NCBI RefSeq assembly: GCF_030766935.1
Contig: NZ_JASERL010000002.1
Span: 310,001-374,000 of the forward strand
Source of the DNA: Streptomyces sp. KL109B
GTDB lineage: Bacteria; Actinomycetota; Actinomycetes; Streptomycetales; Streptomycetaceae
Reading direction: 5' to 3'
DNA: 64,000 nucleotides
The notes beneath the pieces were generated by a model. It searched no databases, had not been told where the DNA came from, and was given only the letters and a program-made list of their open reading frames with translations. Shown here piece by piece: positions 42,431-50,032 of the stretch. The translations under genes and the position numbers were made by a program. Within the stretch, counting starts at the first letter, position 1; each line of letters opens with the position of its first letter.

Positions 42431-43538
42431 CGGCGCTCACCTTCTCCGCCGCCTCGCCCTCGACCGTCTCCGCCGCCTCGCCCTCGACCGTCTCCGTCGG
42501 CTCGACGTCGACCGTCTTCATCGGCTCACCGAGCACGGCGAGCAGCCGCTGGCGCGGCACCACACCCAGGAGCGCGTCGTCGTCGACGACGGCGACGGGT
42601 ATCTCGCTCGTCGAGCACGGCGTGAACAGGTCGATGATCGGCGCGTCCTTGTGCACCTTCGCCGGAGCATCGGCCACCCGGTAACCGTCCTCGGGCTCGG
42701 CCATGATCGCGCTCGCGCTCAGCACGCGGGAGCGGTCCACGTCCTGCGTGAACGACGCGACGTAGTCATTGGCCGGCGTGACGAGGATGTCCTCGGCCGA
42801 ACCGATCTGAACGATGCGGCCGTCGCGCATGACGGCGATGTGGTCGCCCAGGCGCATGGCCTCGTTCAGGTCGTGGGTGATGAAGACGATCGTCTTCTTC
42901 AGCGTCTTCTGCAGCTCCAGGAGCTGGTCCTGCATGTCGCGGCGGATCAGCGGGTCGAGCGCACTGAACGACTCGTCCATCAGCAGCAGGTCGGCGTCCG
43001 TGGCCAGCGCACGGGCCAGGCCCACACGCTGCTGCATACCGCCCGACAGCTCGTCCGGGAAGGACTTCTCCCACCCCTCCAGGCCGGCGAGGCGCAGCGA
43101 CTCGATCGCCCGCTCCTCGCGCTCGGCGCGCGGCACACCCTGCACCTCCAGGCCGTACGCCGCGTTCTCCATCACGGAGCGGTGCGGGAACAGCGCGAAG
43201 TGCTGGAACACCATGCTGATCTTGTGCGAACGCACCTCGCGCAGCTCGCGCGGCGACAGCGTCGTCAGGTCCTGACCGTCGAAACGGACGTGACCCGCCG
43301 TGGGCTCCAACAGCCCGTTCAGCATGCGCAGGAGCGTGGACTTACCGGACCCGGACAGGCCCATGACCACGAAGATCTGGCCGGACTCGACCGTGAACGA
43401 CGCGTCGATCACGGCGGCGGTGGTTCCTTCGGCGCGCAACTCCTCACGGCTCGCGCCGCCGCGGAGCTTCTCCACAGCCTCAGCGGGTCGTCTGCCGAAC
43501 ACCTTGTGCAGATGCTCGGCCACCAGTCTCGATGGCAC
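42423..43538 (-). CDS. proV: Glycine betaine/proline ABC transporter ATP-binding subunit
   Basis: The 371-residue ATPase has Walker A GLSGSGKST, signature LSGGMQQRVGLARAL, Walker B LLLMDESFSALD and the switch His in FITHDLNEA. A CBS-like region follows (about 275-335, IPVAVVDDDALLGVVPRQRLL), as in OpuAA/ProV proteins that sense ionic strength. The C-terminus ends with a short acidic repeat (ETVEGEAA twice). The GTG at 43538 has AGAGG five bases before it; an ATG at 43586 is in frame but lacks an RBS. It is followed by the permease fusion, making a two-gene uptake operon downstream of tRNA-Leu copy 2. Confidence 0.92.
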   Translation of the reverse strand: MPSRLVAEHLHKVFGRRPAEAVEKLRGGASREELRAEGTTAAVIDASFTVESGQIFVVMGLSGSGKSTLLRMLNGLLEPTAGHVRFDGQDLTTLSPRELREVRSHKISMVFQHFALFPHRSVMENAAYGLEVQGVPRAEREERAIESLRLAGLEGWEKSFPDELSGGMQQRVGLARALATDADLLLMDESFSALDPLIRRDMQDQLLELQKTLKKTIVFITHDLNEAMRLGDHIAVMRDGRIVQIGSAEDILVTPANDYVASFTQDVDRSRVLSASAIMAEPEDGYRVADAPAKVHKDAPIIDLFTPCSTSEIPVAVVDDDALLGVVPRQRLLAVLGEPMKTVDVEPTETVEGEAAETVEGEAAEKVSAGA

Positions 43539-43630
43539 ACGGACCTCTATTCTCTTTGACCTGTGAAAGGTTGAAAAACCATTCACGTGACTTCAGAGCC
43601 CGCCTGCCCCCTCCGGACCAGCGCAAACAC

Positions 43631-43667
43631 AAAAAAGTGCCGGTCGAGACGAATCTCGACCGGCACT
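43631..43667 (-). terminator. Rho-independent terminator of tRNA-Leu copy 2
   Basis: A perfect 13-bp stem (GTGCCGGTCGAGA at 43637-43649 with its complement at 43654-43666) and a CGAA loop. On the minus strand it runs straight into a T6 tract (A-run 43631-43636). It separates the tRNA from proV downstream. Confidence 0.88.
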
Positions 43668-43685
43668 CTCTGAGCCTCAGCTGAG

Positions 43686-43770
43686 TGTCCGAGGGGGGAC
43701 TTGAACCCCCACGCCCGATAAAGGGCACTAGCACCTCAAGCTAGCGCGTCTGCCATTCCGCCACCCGGAC
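43686..43770 (-). tRNA. tRNA-Leu(GAG), copy 2
   Basis: An exact 85-nt duplicate of the tRNA at 39649-39733, same strand, same anticodon GAG, with its own terminator and a related leader. The two copies bracket the betaine transporter operon. Confidence 0.95.
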
Positions 43771-43788
43771 AAGGTGTACGTCGCTCGG

Positions 43789-43806
43789 CGCGGGGCGTTC
43801 CCCGCG
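43789..43806 (-). other. Leader stem-loop 5' of tRNA-Leu copy 2
   Basis: A 7-bp stem (CGCGGGG/CCCCGCG) with the same CGTT loop bases as the leader hairpin of copy 1, 18 bases before the tRNA 5' end. Stem pairs differ from copy 1 but remain complementary. Confidence 0.5.
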
Positions 43807-43893
43807 GCGACACCTCAACAATACCAAGGTTTCGGAGTGGCTTTCACCTGCGTATCGGTGCACTCGCGGACACGGAGGGTTACTACTTCGCGC

Positions 43894-45645
43894 TCACTTC
43901 TTGATGCCGATGCCCTTCGGGTTCAGATGGGCGATGTGGCCGCTCTCCGTGCCGGCCGACGGGTCGATGACGCAGTCGATGAGGGCGGGGCCGCCGGAGG
44001 CGATGGCCTCGGTGAGGGCGGCGGTGACCTCGGCGGGGGTGGTGGCGCGGTAGCCCTTGCCGCCGAAGGACTCGATCATGCGGTCGTGGCGGGCCGCGCT
44101 CATGAGGGTGGTGGGGGCGGGGGCGCCGCCTATCGTCTCGTCGCCCCGGTAGACGCCGCCGTTGTTCATGACGATCGTGACGACCGGTAGCTGGTAGCGG
44201 CAGATCGTCTCCAGTTCCATGCCGCTGAAGCCGAAGGCGCTGTCGCCCTCGATGGCGACGACGGGCGCTCCCCCGCTCTCGACCGCGGCCGCGATCGCGT
44301 AGCCCATGCCGATGCCCATGACGCCCCACGTGCCGGAGTCGAGGCGCCGGCGCGGGTGGTGCATGTCGATGACGTTGCGGGCGATGTCGAGGGTGTTGGC
44401 GCCCTCGTTCACGATGTACGTCTCCGGGTGCTGGTGGACGACGTCGCGGACCGCCTTGAGCGCGCCCATGAACTGCATGGGGTGCGGGTCGGCCTCCAGG
44501 CGCCCCGCCATCTTGGCGACGTTCTGCGCGGAGCGTTCGCCGAGCTCCTCGCGCCAGGCGGTCGGCGCCGTGATCTGGCCGGGCTTGGTGCGGTCGGCGA
44601 GCTGGTCGAGGACCGATTCGATGTCGCCGACGAGCGGGGCCGCGATGGGCTGGTTGGAGTCCAGTTCCCGCGACTCGATGTCGACCTGGATGAACTTCGC
44701 GTCGGGGTTCCAGCCGCGTTCGCCGTGGTTGAGGAGCCAGTTGAGGCGGGCGCCGACCAGCATGACGACGTCGGCCTTCTTCAGCGCGAGGGAGCGGGCG
44801 GTGGCCGCCGACTGCGGGTGGTCGTCGCGCAGCAGTCCCTTCGCCATCGACATCGGTACGTACGGGATGCCCGTGGACTCGACGAACGTACGGATCTTGT
44901 CGTCCGCCTGCGCGTAGGCGGCGCCCTTGCCGAGGACGATGAGGGGGCGTTCCGCGTTCTCCAGGAGGTCGATCGCGCGGTCCACGGCCTCGGGGGCCGG
45001 GAGCTGGCGCGGGGACGGGTCGACGAGGCGGGACAGGGTGCGCTCCCCGGCCTCCTTGTCCATGACCGCGCCGAGTACCGCCGCCGGGATGTCCAGGTAG
45101 ACGCCGCCGGGGCGGCCGGAGATCGCGGTGCGCAGGGCGCGGGCGATGCCGCGGCCGATGTCCTCGACGCGGCTGACGCGGTAGGCGGCCTTCACGAAGG
45201 GCTGGGCGGCGGCGAGTTGGTCCATCTCCTCGTAGTCGCCCTGCTTGAGGTCGACGAGGTGGCGCTCGCTGGAGCCGGAGATCTGCACCATCGGGAAGCA
45301 GTTGGTGGTGGCGTTGGCGAGGGCGACCAGGCCGTTGAGGAAGCCGGGGGCGGAGACGGTCAGGCAGATGCCGGGCTTCTTGGTGAGGTAACCGGCGATC
45401 GCGGCGGCATGCCCTGCGTTCGACTCGTGGCGGAAGCCGATGTAGCGGATGCCCTCGGCCTGGGCGAGGCGGGCCAGGTCGGTCACCGGGATGCCCACGA
45501 GTCCGTAGACCGTGTCGACGTCGTTCTTCTTCAGGGCGTCGACGACGAGGTGGTAGCCGTCGGTGAGCTCGGAGGGCGCGTCGGCTCCTGCCGCGGCCTC
45601 GGCGGTTTGGTCGGCGGTCGAGGTCGACGTCGAGTCTGCGGTCAT
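43894..45645 (-). CDS. oxc: Oxalyl-CoA decarboxylase
   Basis: A 583-residue thiamine-diphosphate enzyme that converts oxalyl-CoA to formyl-CoA and CO2. The ThDP-activating Glu is E74 in GFRHESNAGHAA. The metal/ThDP motif begins GDSAFGFSGMELET near 467 and ends in MNNGGVYRGDE, a wording typical of oxalyl-CoA decarboxylases rather than acetolactate synthases. The C-terminus GIGIKK is unremarkable. The ATG at 45645 has AGGAGG upstream; residues encoded beyond it lie in the divergent promoter. It works with the Frc proteins and Fds formate dehydrogenase to the right. Divergent from the ligase-like gene, with two LysR-type palindromes between. Confidence 0.93.
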   Translation of the reverse strand: MTADSTSTSTADQTAEAAAGADAPSELTDGYHLVVDALKKNDVDTVYGLVGIPVTDLARLAQAEGIRYIGFRHESNAGHAAAIAGYLTKKPGICLTVSAPGFLNGLVALANATTNCFPMVQISGSSERHLVDLKQGDYEEMDQLAAAQPFVKAAYRVSRVEDIGRGIARALRTAISGRPGGVYLDIPAAVLGAVMDKEAGERTLSRLVDPSPRQLPAPEAVDRAIDLLENAERPLIVLGKGAAYAQADDKIRTFVESTGIPYVPMSMAKGLLRDDHPQSAATARSLALKKADVVMLVGARLNWLLNHGERGWNPDAKFIQVDIESRELDSNQPIAAPLVGDIESVLDQLADRTKPGQITAPTAWREELGERSAQNVAKMAGRLEADPHPMQFMGALKAVRDVVHQHPETYIVNEGANTLDIARNVIDMHHPRRRLDSGTWGVMGIGMGYAIAAAVESGGAPVVAIEGDSAFGFSGMELETICRYQLPVVTIVMNNGGVYRGDETIGGAPAPTTLMSAARHDRMIESFGGKGYRATTPAEVTAALTEAIASGGPALIDCVIDPSAGTESGHIAHLNPKGIGIKK

Positions 45646-45729
45646 GATCCGGGTTCCTCCTTGGACGGGGCTCCTGCTCTCACCTTCGGCAGGGTGTGGC
45701 GGCTCGTCCAAGACCCATCGGCTTCCAAG

Positions 45730-45815
45730 CGATAAATGACGTCTATCGAGAGTCAAGGGCGCGCCAAGTCCCCTGGTGAGGCTGGGGTCTGGGGATCGAT
45801 AAGCGGCCGCTATCG
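45730..45815. promoter_or_regulatory. Two LysR-type boxes in the oxc / ligase divergent promoter
   Basis: CGATA-N9-TATCG occurs twice, at 45730-45748 and 45797-45815, centres 67 bp apart. Each contains the T-N11-A spacing of LysR-family operators. The LysR gene at 47683-48624 is the obvious candidate regulator. The paired layout fits a regulatory plus an activation site for one or both directions. Confidence 0.55.
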
Positions 45816-45887
45816 GGTGTTCGGGAGTGCGTATTGGACGTGTGCGGTGGCGGACCGCACGCTCGCTGGAGAGGGGAGGTGGAGGGT

Positions 45888-47294
45888 GTGGCCACGTCGG
45901 TAACGGCCGTCACGGGGCTCGCTGATCTCCTGGATCGGCAGGTGCGCACACGACCGCACGCTCCCGCGCTCACCTTCGGTGACGGGCAACTTCCGCTGTC
46001 GTACGAGGAGTTGGATGCGCTCGCGGAGCGGGAGGCGGAGCGGATCGCTGCCGCGGGGGTGCGGGCGGGTGAGGTGCTGGGGCTTGTGGCCGGCAACAGT
46101 GCGGAGTTCGTGGGGGCGTTGCTCGGGGCGGGGCGGGCGGGGGTCGTGCCCGCACCCTTGGACCCGGGGCTGTCGGAGTCCGAACTCCGCGCGCGGTGTG
46201 TGGTGTTGGGGGCGCGGGGGGTGCTGCACGGGGACATGATCGGCGTGGGGTCGATTCCGGTCCGTCCGCGGGTGCGGCCGGACGACGCGCTCGTGCTGTT
46301 CACCGCCGGGGCGACGGGGCGGGCCCGGATGGTGCCGCTCACGCATGGCAACGTCGTCGCGGCTGTCAACACCGTATGTGCCACTTACGCGTTGGGGCCG
46401 GAGGACGCGACGGTCGCCGTGATGCCGTTCTTCCATGGGCACGGGTTGTTCGCCTCGTTGTTGGCCACGCTGGCGAGTGGGGGGTGTGTGCTGTTGCCCT
46501 CGCGGCCGCCCGTGGGTGGCGGGTTCTCTGCGGAGGCGTTGTGGGGGGATTTGCGGGCGGTGGGGGCGAGTTGGTTCACGGCGGTGCCGGTGATTCACGA
46601 GGCTCTGCTCGAGCGGTCGGAGGCCGGCGACATTCCCGTGCCGCCGCCGCTGCGGTTCGTACGGAGTTGTGGGGCGCCGCTCAACGCGGCTACGCAGCGG
46701 GCGCTTGAGCGGATGTTCGGGGCGCCGGTGCTTTCGGCGTACGGGATGACGGAGGCCGCGCATCAGATCGCGAGCGAGCCGTTGCCGCGGGACGGGGCGC
46801 TGAAGCACGGGACGGTGGGGCGGGCGACGGGGGTGCGGGTGCGGGTGGTCGACCGGGAGGGGCGGGTGTGTGCGGCGGGGGTGCGGGGTGAGGTGTGGGT
46901 GCGGGGGCCGGCCGTGGCCGGGGTGGGGGGTGGGTGGTTGCGGACGGGTGATTTGGGGTGGCTGGACGAGGACGGGTATCTGTCGTTGGCGGGGCGTATC
47001 GAGAGCCTGATCGTGCGGCGGGGGCGGGTGATTTCGCCGGAGTACGTGGAGGATGTGCTGGCCGGGTGTCCGTCGGTGGTGGAGGCGGCGGTGTTCGCGG
47101 TGGGTGGGGAGGGGTTGGGGGCGGCGGTTGTGGTGCGCGGGGAGGAGTGTGTGGGGGTGGATGATGTGTTGCGGTACTGCCGGGGGCGGTTGGCCTCCGT
47201 CGCGGTGCCGGATCGGGTCGTGGTGGTGTCCGCCTTGCCGCGGACGGCGCAAGGTGGGTTGGATCGGTCGACCGTCGCGGCCCGGTACGCGTGA
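45888..47294 (+). CDS. AMP-dependent acyl-CoA ligase-like protein (oxalate-CoA ligase relative) with altered motifs
   Basis: The 468-residue product has the adenylate-forming fold: A3-like FTAGATGRARMVPLTH, FHGHGLFASLL, A5 YGMTEAAHQI, A7 TGDLGWLDEDGYL, A8 GRIESLIVRRG. The MVPLTH wording resembles oxalate-CoA ligases. However, the P-loop lacks the usual T/S-S/G-T-T-G-x-P-K composition, and the C-terminal catalytic Lys position reads TAQGGLDRS instead of TxxGKxxR. Adenylation may therefore be weak or lost, or the enzyme may have another role. The GTG at 45888 has GGGGAGG eight bases upstream. It is divergent from oxc, which supports an oxalate connection. Codon use is unusually G-rich in the last third. 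Confidence 0.78.
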   Translation: MATSVTAVTGLADLLDRQVRTRPHAPALTFGDGQLPLSYEELDALAEREAERIAAAGVRAGEVLGLVAGNSAEFVGALLGAGRAGVVPAPLDPGLSESELRARCVVLGARGVLHGDMIGVGSIPVRPRVRPDDALVLFTAGATGRARMVPLTHGNVVAAVNTVCATYALGPEDATVAVMPFFHGHGLFASLLATLASGGCVLLPSRPPVGGGFSAEALWGDLRAVGASWFTAVPVIHEALLERSEAGDIPVPPPLRFVRSCGAPLNAATQRALERMFGAPVLSAYGMTEAAHQIASEPLPRDGALKHGTVGRATGVRVRVVDREGRVCAAGVRGEVWVRGPAVAGVGGGWLRTGDLGWLDEDGYLSLAGRIESLIVRRGRVISPEYVEDVLAGCPSVVEAAVFAVGGEGLGAAVVVRGEECVGVDDVLRYCRGRLASVAVPDRVVVVSALPRTAQGGLDRSTVAARYA

Positions 47295-47300
47295 GCCAAC

Positions 47301-47667
47301 GCCTCGGGGCTCCGCCCCGGACCCCGCTGCTCAATCGCCGCAGGGGCTGAAAAGACATGGGGCGCTGCCCCATACCCCGCTCCTCAAACGCCGGAGAGGC
47401 TTATAGGGCCCTGTCCCTCCCTGCTCACACGCCGAGCAATTTCGAACCCATGGCTCGCGCCTCTCGGACGCCGAACCCCCTCCAACCTCCGACCCGCGCC
47501 GATCGAGCGCCGGGCACCGCCCTCAAGCCCCCGCGGCAATTGAGCAGCAGGGTACGGGGCAGGGCCCCGGTCTTTTGAGCACGGGGGCCGCGGCTCTCCA
47601 GCGGCCGGCACCACTATCAAGCCCCTGCGGCGATTGAGCAGCGGGGTGCGGGGCGGAGCCCCGGGTT
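47301..47667. repeat. Four copies of a Streptomyces-type intergenic palindromic repeat, two in each orientation (47295-47682 holds no gene)
   Basis: Copies at about 47301-47350 and 47356-47402 read rightward (GGGGCTCCGCCCCGGACCCC, then TCAATCGCCG or TCAAACGCCG). Copies at about 47525-47572 and 47619-47667 are the reverse complement (GGCAATTGAGCAGC, GGGGCGGAGCCCC). Each unit contains its own hairpin, and opposing units could pair into a larger structure. Such units are scattered between genes in many Streptomyces genomes. The 388-bp gap between the ligase-like gene and lysR contains no credible gene; the hairpins probably act as transcription ends for both convergent genes. Confidence 0.7.
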
Positions 47668-47682
47668 TTGGGGTGGGGGCGG

Positions 47683-48624
47683 TTACGTGGAGGGGGTGCG
47701 GGCAGGCGCCGGGGCCGGTACTCGCGCGAACGCCTCGTCCAGGTTCAAGGTTGTCGCCGCGTTCACGAACGCCCGCGCCGCGACCGACCCCGGCGTACCC
47801 GCGTGGATCGCGACGGAGACCTGCGCCCCGGCCTCCGGGTCCACCAGCGGCAGCGCCCTCGCGTGGCCGGCCACCGGCATCGCACGCAGCCAGGTGTGGG
47901 GGACGACGCTGGCCCATTCGCCGCCGCCCACATGTGCGTACAGGGAGGCGATGGAGTCGGTCTCGACCTGCGGGGTGACTTCGAGGCCCTGGTTCGCGAA
48001 GACCTTGTCGATGAGCTGGCGGATGCGCATGTCGGGGGTGAGGAGGGCGAGCGGAAGGGCGGCCGCGTCGGTCCATGTCACGCTGCCGGTGTGGCAGTTG
48101 AACTGGTCGTCCGGGACGAGGAGTACGTAGCGCTCCTGGTAGAGGGGGACGACCTGGAGGCCCTCCTGGTCGTCGGGGTCGAAGTGGGCGATGGCGACGT
48201 CGAGTTCGAAGTCGCGGAGCTGACGGTGGAGTTCCTTCGTGGAGAGGCGGGAGCGGACCTGGACCCTGGCCAGGGGGTGTGCGGAGCAGAACGCGCCCAC
48301 GGGGAGGGCCAGGGTGGTGGAGGCCGTGGGGTCGGTGCCCAGGCGGAGGGTGCCGGTGATGCCGGACTGGACGGCCGCCACCTCCGCCTTGAACGCCTCC
48401 TGTTCGGCGAGGATCCGCTTCGCCCACACCACCAGGCGCTCACCCTCGGCGGTGAGGCCCTGGTAGTTGTGGCCGCGGTTGATGAGCGTGACGTTCAGTT
48501 CGCGTTCGAGCTTGGCGATCGCCGCGGAGAGCGCGGGCTGGGAGACGTAGCAGGATTCGGCGGCGCGCGCGAAGTGCCGCTCGCGGGCCACCGCCACGAA
48601 GTACTCCAACTGCCGGAACAGCAT
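47683..48624 (-). CDS. LysR-family transcriptional regulator
   Basis: A 313-residue LysR protein. The winged helix is at 1-60 (FRQLEYFVAVARERHFARAAESCYVSQPALSAAIAKLE) and the periplasmic-binding-like effector domain at about 90-295 (LRLGTDPTASTTLALP, VPDDQFN, ASLYAHVGGGEWASVVP). It lies close to the ligase-like gene and oxc, whose shared promoter carries two T-N11-A palindromes, so an organic acid such as oxalate is a plausible effector. The last 15 residues are Pro/Ala-rich. No RBS-proximal alternative start seems better than the ATG at 48624. Confidence 0.88.
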   Translation of the reverse strand: MLFRQLEYFVAVARERHFARAAESCYVSQPALSAAIAKLERELNVTLINRGHNYQGLTAEGERLVVWAKRILAEQEAFKAEVAAVQSGITGTLRLGTDPTASTTLALPVGAFCSAHPLARVQVRSRLSTKELHRQLRDFELDVAIAHFDPDDQEGLQVVPLYQERYVLLVPDDQFNCHTGSVTWTDAAALPLALLTPDMRIRQLIDKVFANQGLEVTPQVETDSIASLYAHVGGGEWASVVPHTWLRAMPVAGHARALPLVDPEAGAQVSVAIHAGTPGSVAARAFVNAATTLNLDEAFARVPAPAPARTPST

Positions 48625-48670
48625 GTACGTCTCCTCTGCCGCGTGATCTTCGCCCGTAGCGTGCAGCGTG

Positions 48671-49642
48671 CTACGGCAGCACGGTGCGTGCCAATAGGTC
48701 GGTCGCCGCGTGGATCGCCCGCAGGGTCGGGGCTTCGGCGCCGGTGATGTCGGCCATTTCGACGACCGCGGTCACGATCGCGTCCAGCTCCAGTTGCTTG
48801 TCGGCTTCCAGGTCCTGGAGCATGGATGTCTTGTGGGCGCCCACGCCCTCGGCTCCGCGCAGGCGCTTGTCGATGGAGATGTCGGGGGTGGAGCCGACGC
48901 GGGCCGCGATGTCGAGGATCTCCTCCATCACGCGGGCCACCATCGCCCGGGTCAGCGGGTGCCGGCACATGTCGACCATGGTGGCTCGGGTCAGCGCGCT
49001 GATGGGGTTGAAGGCGGCGTTGCCCATGAGTTTGATCCAGATGTCGTCGCGCAGGTCGCGTTCGACGGGGCATTTGAGGCCGCCCGCGACCATGGCTTCG
49101 CTGAGGTCCGTACAGCGTCCCGAGACACTGCCGTCCGGTTCCCCGATGGAGAAGCGGGTGCCTTCCAAGTGGCGTATGACGCCCGGGGATTCGATGACCG
49201 TGGCGGGGTAGACGACGCAGCCGATGGCTCGCTGCGGCGGCAGTACCTTGCTGGTCGCGCCGCCCGGGTCGACGGCCTCGATGCGGCGGCCCTCGTAGGG
49301 TCCGGTGAGGCGGTGGAAGTACCACCACGGGATGCCGTTCTGGCCCGCGACCACCGCGGTGTGTTCGCCGAGGAGCGGGGTCACGAGTGACCCGCAGGAC
49401 GGGTACGAGTGGGCCTTCAGGCCGAGGAACACGTAGTCGACGGGGCCGATCTCGGCCGGGTCGTCGGTGGCGTGCGGGTGGGCGGTGAAGTCGCCGCGCG
49501 GGCTGAGCACGCGGACGCCGTCCCGCTGGATCGCGCGCAAGTGGTCCCTGCGGGCGACGAGGTGCACGTCCGCGCCGCCGCGGTGCAGGGCCGCTCCCAC
49601 GTATGCGCCGATGGCTCCGGCGCCGAGGACTGCGATCTTCAT
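48671..49642 (-). CDS. Ketopantoate reductase family (ApbA/PanE) NADPH-dependent 2-oxoacid reductase
   Basis: A 323-residue protein. The Rossmann motif is AVLGAGAIGAYVGAAL (about 4-19), the NADPH region LVARRDHL, the central DYVFLGLKAHS, a conserved QNGIPWWYF loop, and the catalytic-Lys segment DIWIKLMGNAAFNPISALT. It reduces a 2-oxo acid. Several residues (NGIPWW) are more typical of oxalate or glyoxylate cluster homologues than of housekeeping panE, so I do not claim ketopantoate as substrate. AGGAGG precedes the ATG at 49642. The upstream frame to 49711 is not supported. Confidence 0.85.
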   Translation of the reverse strand: MKIAVLGAGAIGAYVGAALHRGGADVHLVARRDHLRAIQRDGVRVLSPRGDFTAHPHATDDPAEIGPVDYVFLGLKAHSYPSCGSLVTPLLGEHTAVVAGQNGIPWWYFHRLTGPYEGRRIEAVDPGGATSKVLPPQRAIGCVVYPATVIESPGVIRHLEGTRFSIGEPDGSVSGRCTDLSEAMVAGGLKCPVERDLRDDIWIKLMGNAAFNPISALTRATMVDMCRHPLTRAMVARVMEEILDIAARVGSTPDISIDKRLRGAEGVGAHKTSMLQDLEADKQLELDAIVTAVVEMADITGAEAPTLRAIHAATDLLARTVLP

Positions 49643-49789
49643 CGTGGTGCCTCCTGTTGTCGAGGGTGTGGAGGTACGCACATGCCACCCGCCGGGTGCC
49701 GCACAGCACACGGAGGGGTGGCATGGGACATGGGCGCGGCCGCCGCGCGTGCCCTGTCGCGCGGCGGCCGCCTGAGAGGTGGACCGGGT

Positions 49790-50032
49790 TCAGCGCATGA
49801 GCTTCACGGCCGCGACGACGAGCGGGTCGAGGCCGTCCGCTCCGTCGTCCACGAGCGCGTAGAGCCGCCGCTTCATCCGCGGGTCCCAGAACTTGGTGAC
49901 ATGCCCCGCGATGGCCTCGGCCGCGGCCGCACCCGGCAGGTGGCCCTGGTTCGCGGCGATGTCGTTCGCCATGCGGAGTTCGGAGGGGACGGTGTGCGGC
50001 TCCATATCGGCCATATCAGCCATGTCAGCCAT
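49790..50032 (-). CDS. fdsD: NAD-dependent formate dehydrogenase delta subunit
   Basis: The 80-residue product matches FdsD: LRMANDIAANQGHLPGAAAAEAIAGHV, KFWDPRMKRRL, LDPLVVAAVKLM. FdsD is a small partner needed for maturation of the FdsABG complex. The N-terminus reads MADMADMADM because a 9-bp unit is tandemly repeated, giving four in-frame ATG codons (50032, 50023, 50014, 50005). The first overlaps the fdsA stop by eight bases and is my choice; the last corresponds to the start of the conserved part. It is the last gene of the fds operon. Confidence 0.85.
   Translation of the reverse strand: MADMADMADMEPHTVPSELRMANDIAANQGHLPGAAAAEAIAGHVTKFWDPRMKRRLYALVDDGADGLDPLVVAAVKLMR

Noticed and set aside
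47301..47667. CRISPR array
   Set aside because: The repeats are four diverged units in both orientations with uneven spacing and internal hairpins, and no cas genes are present.
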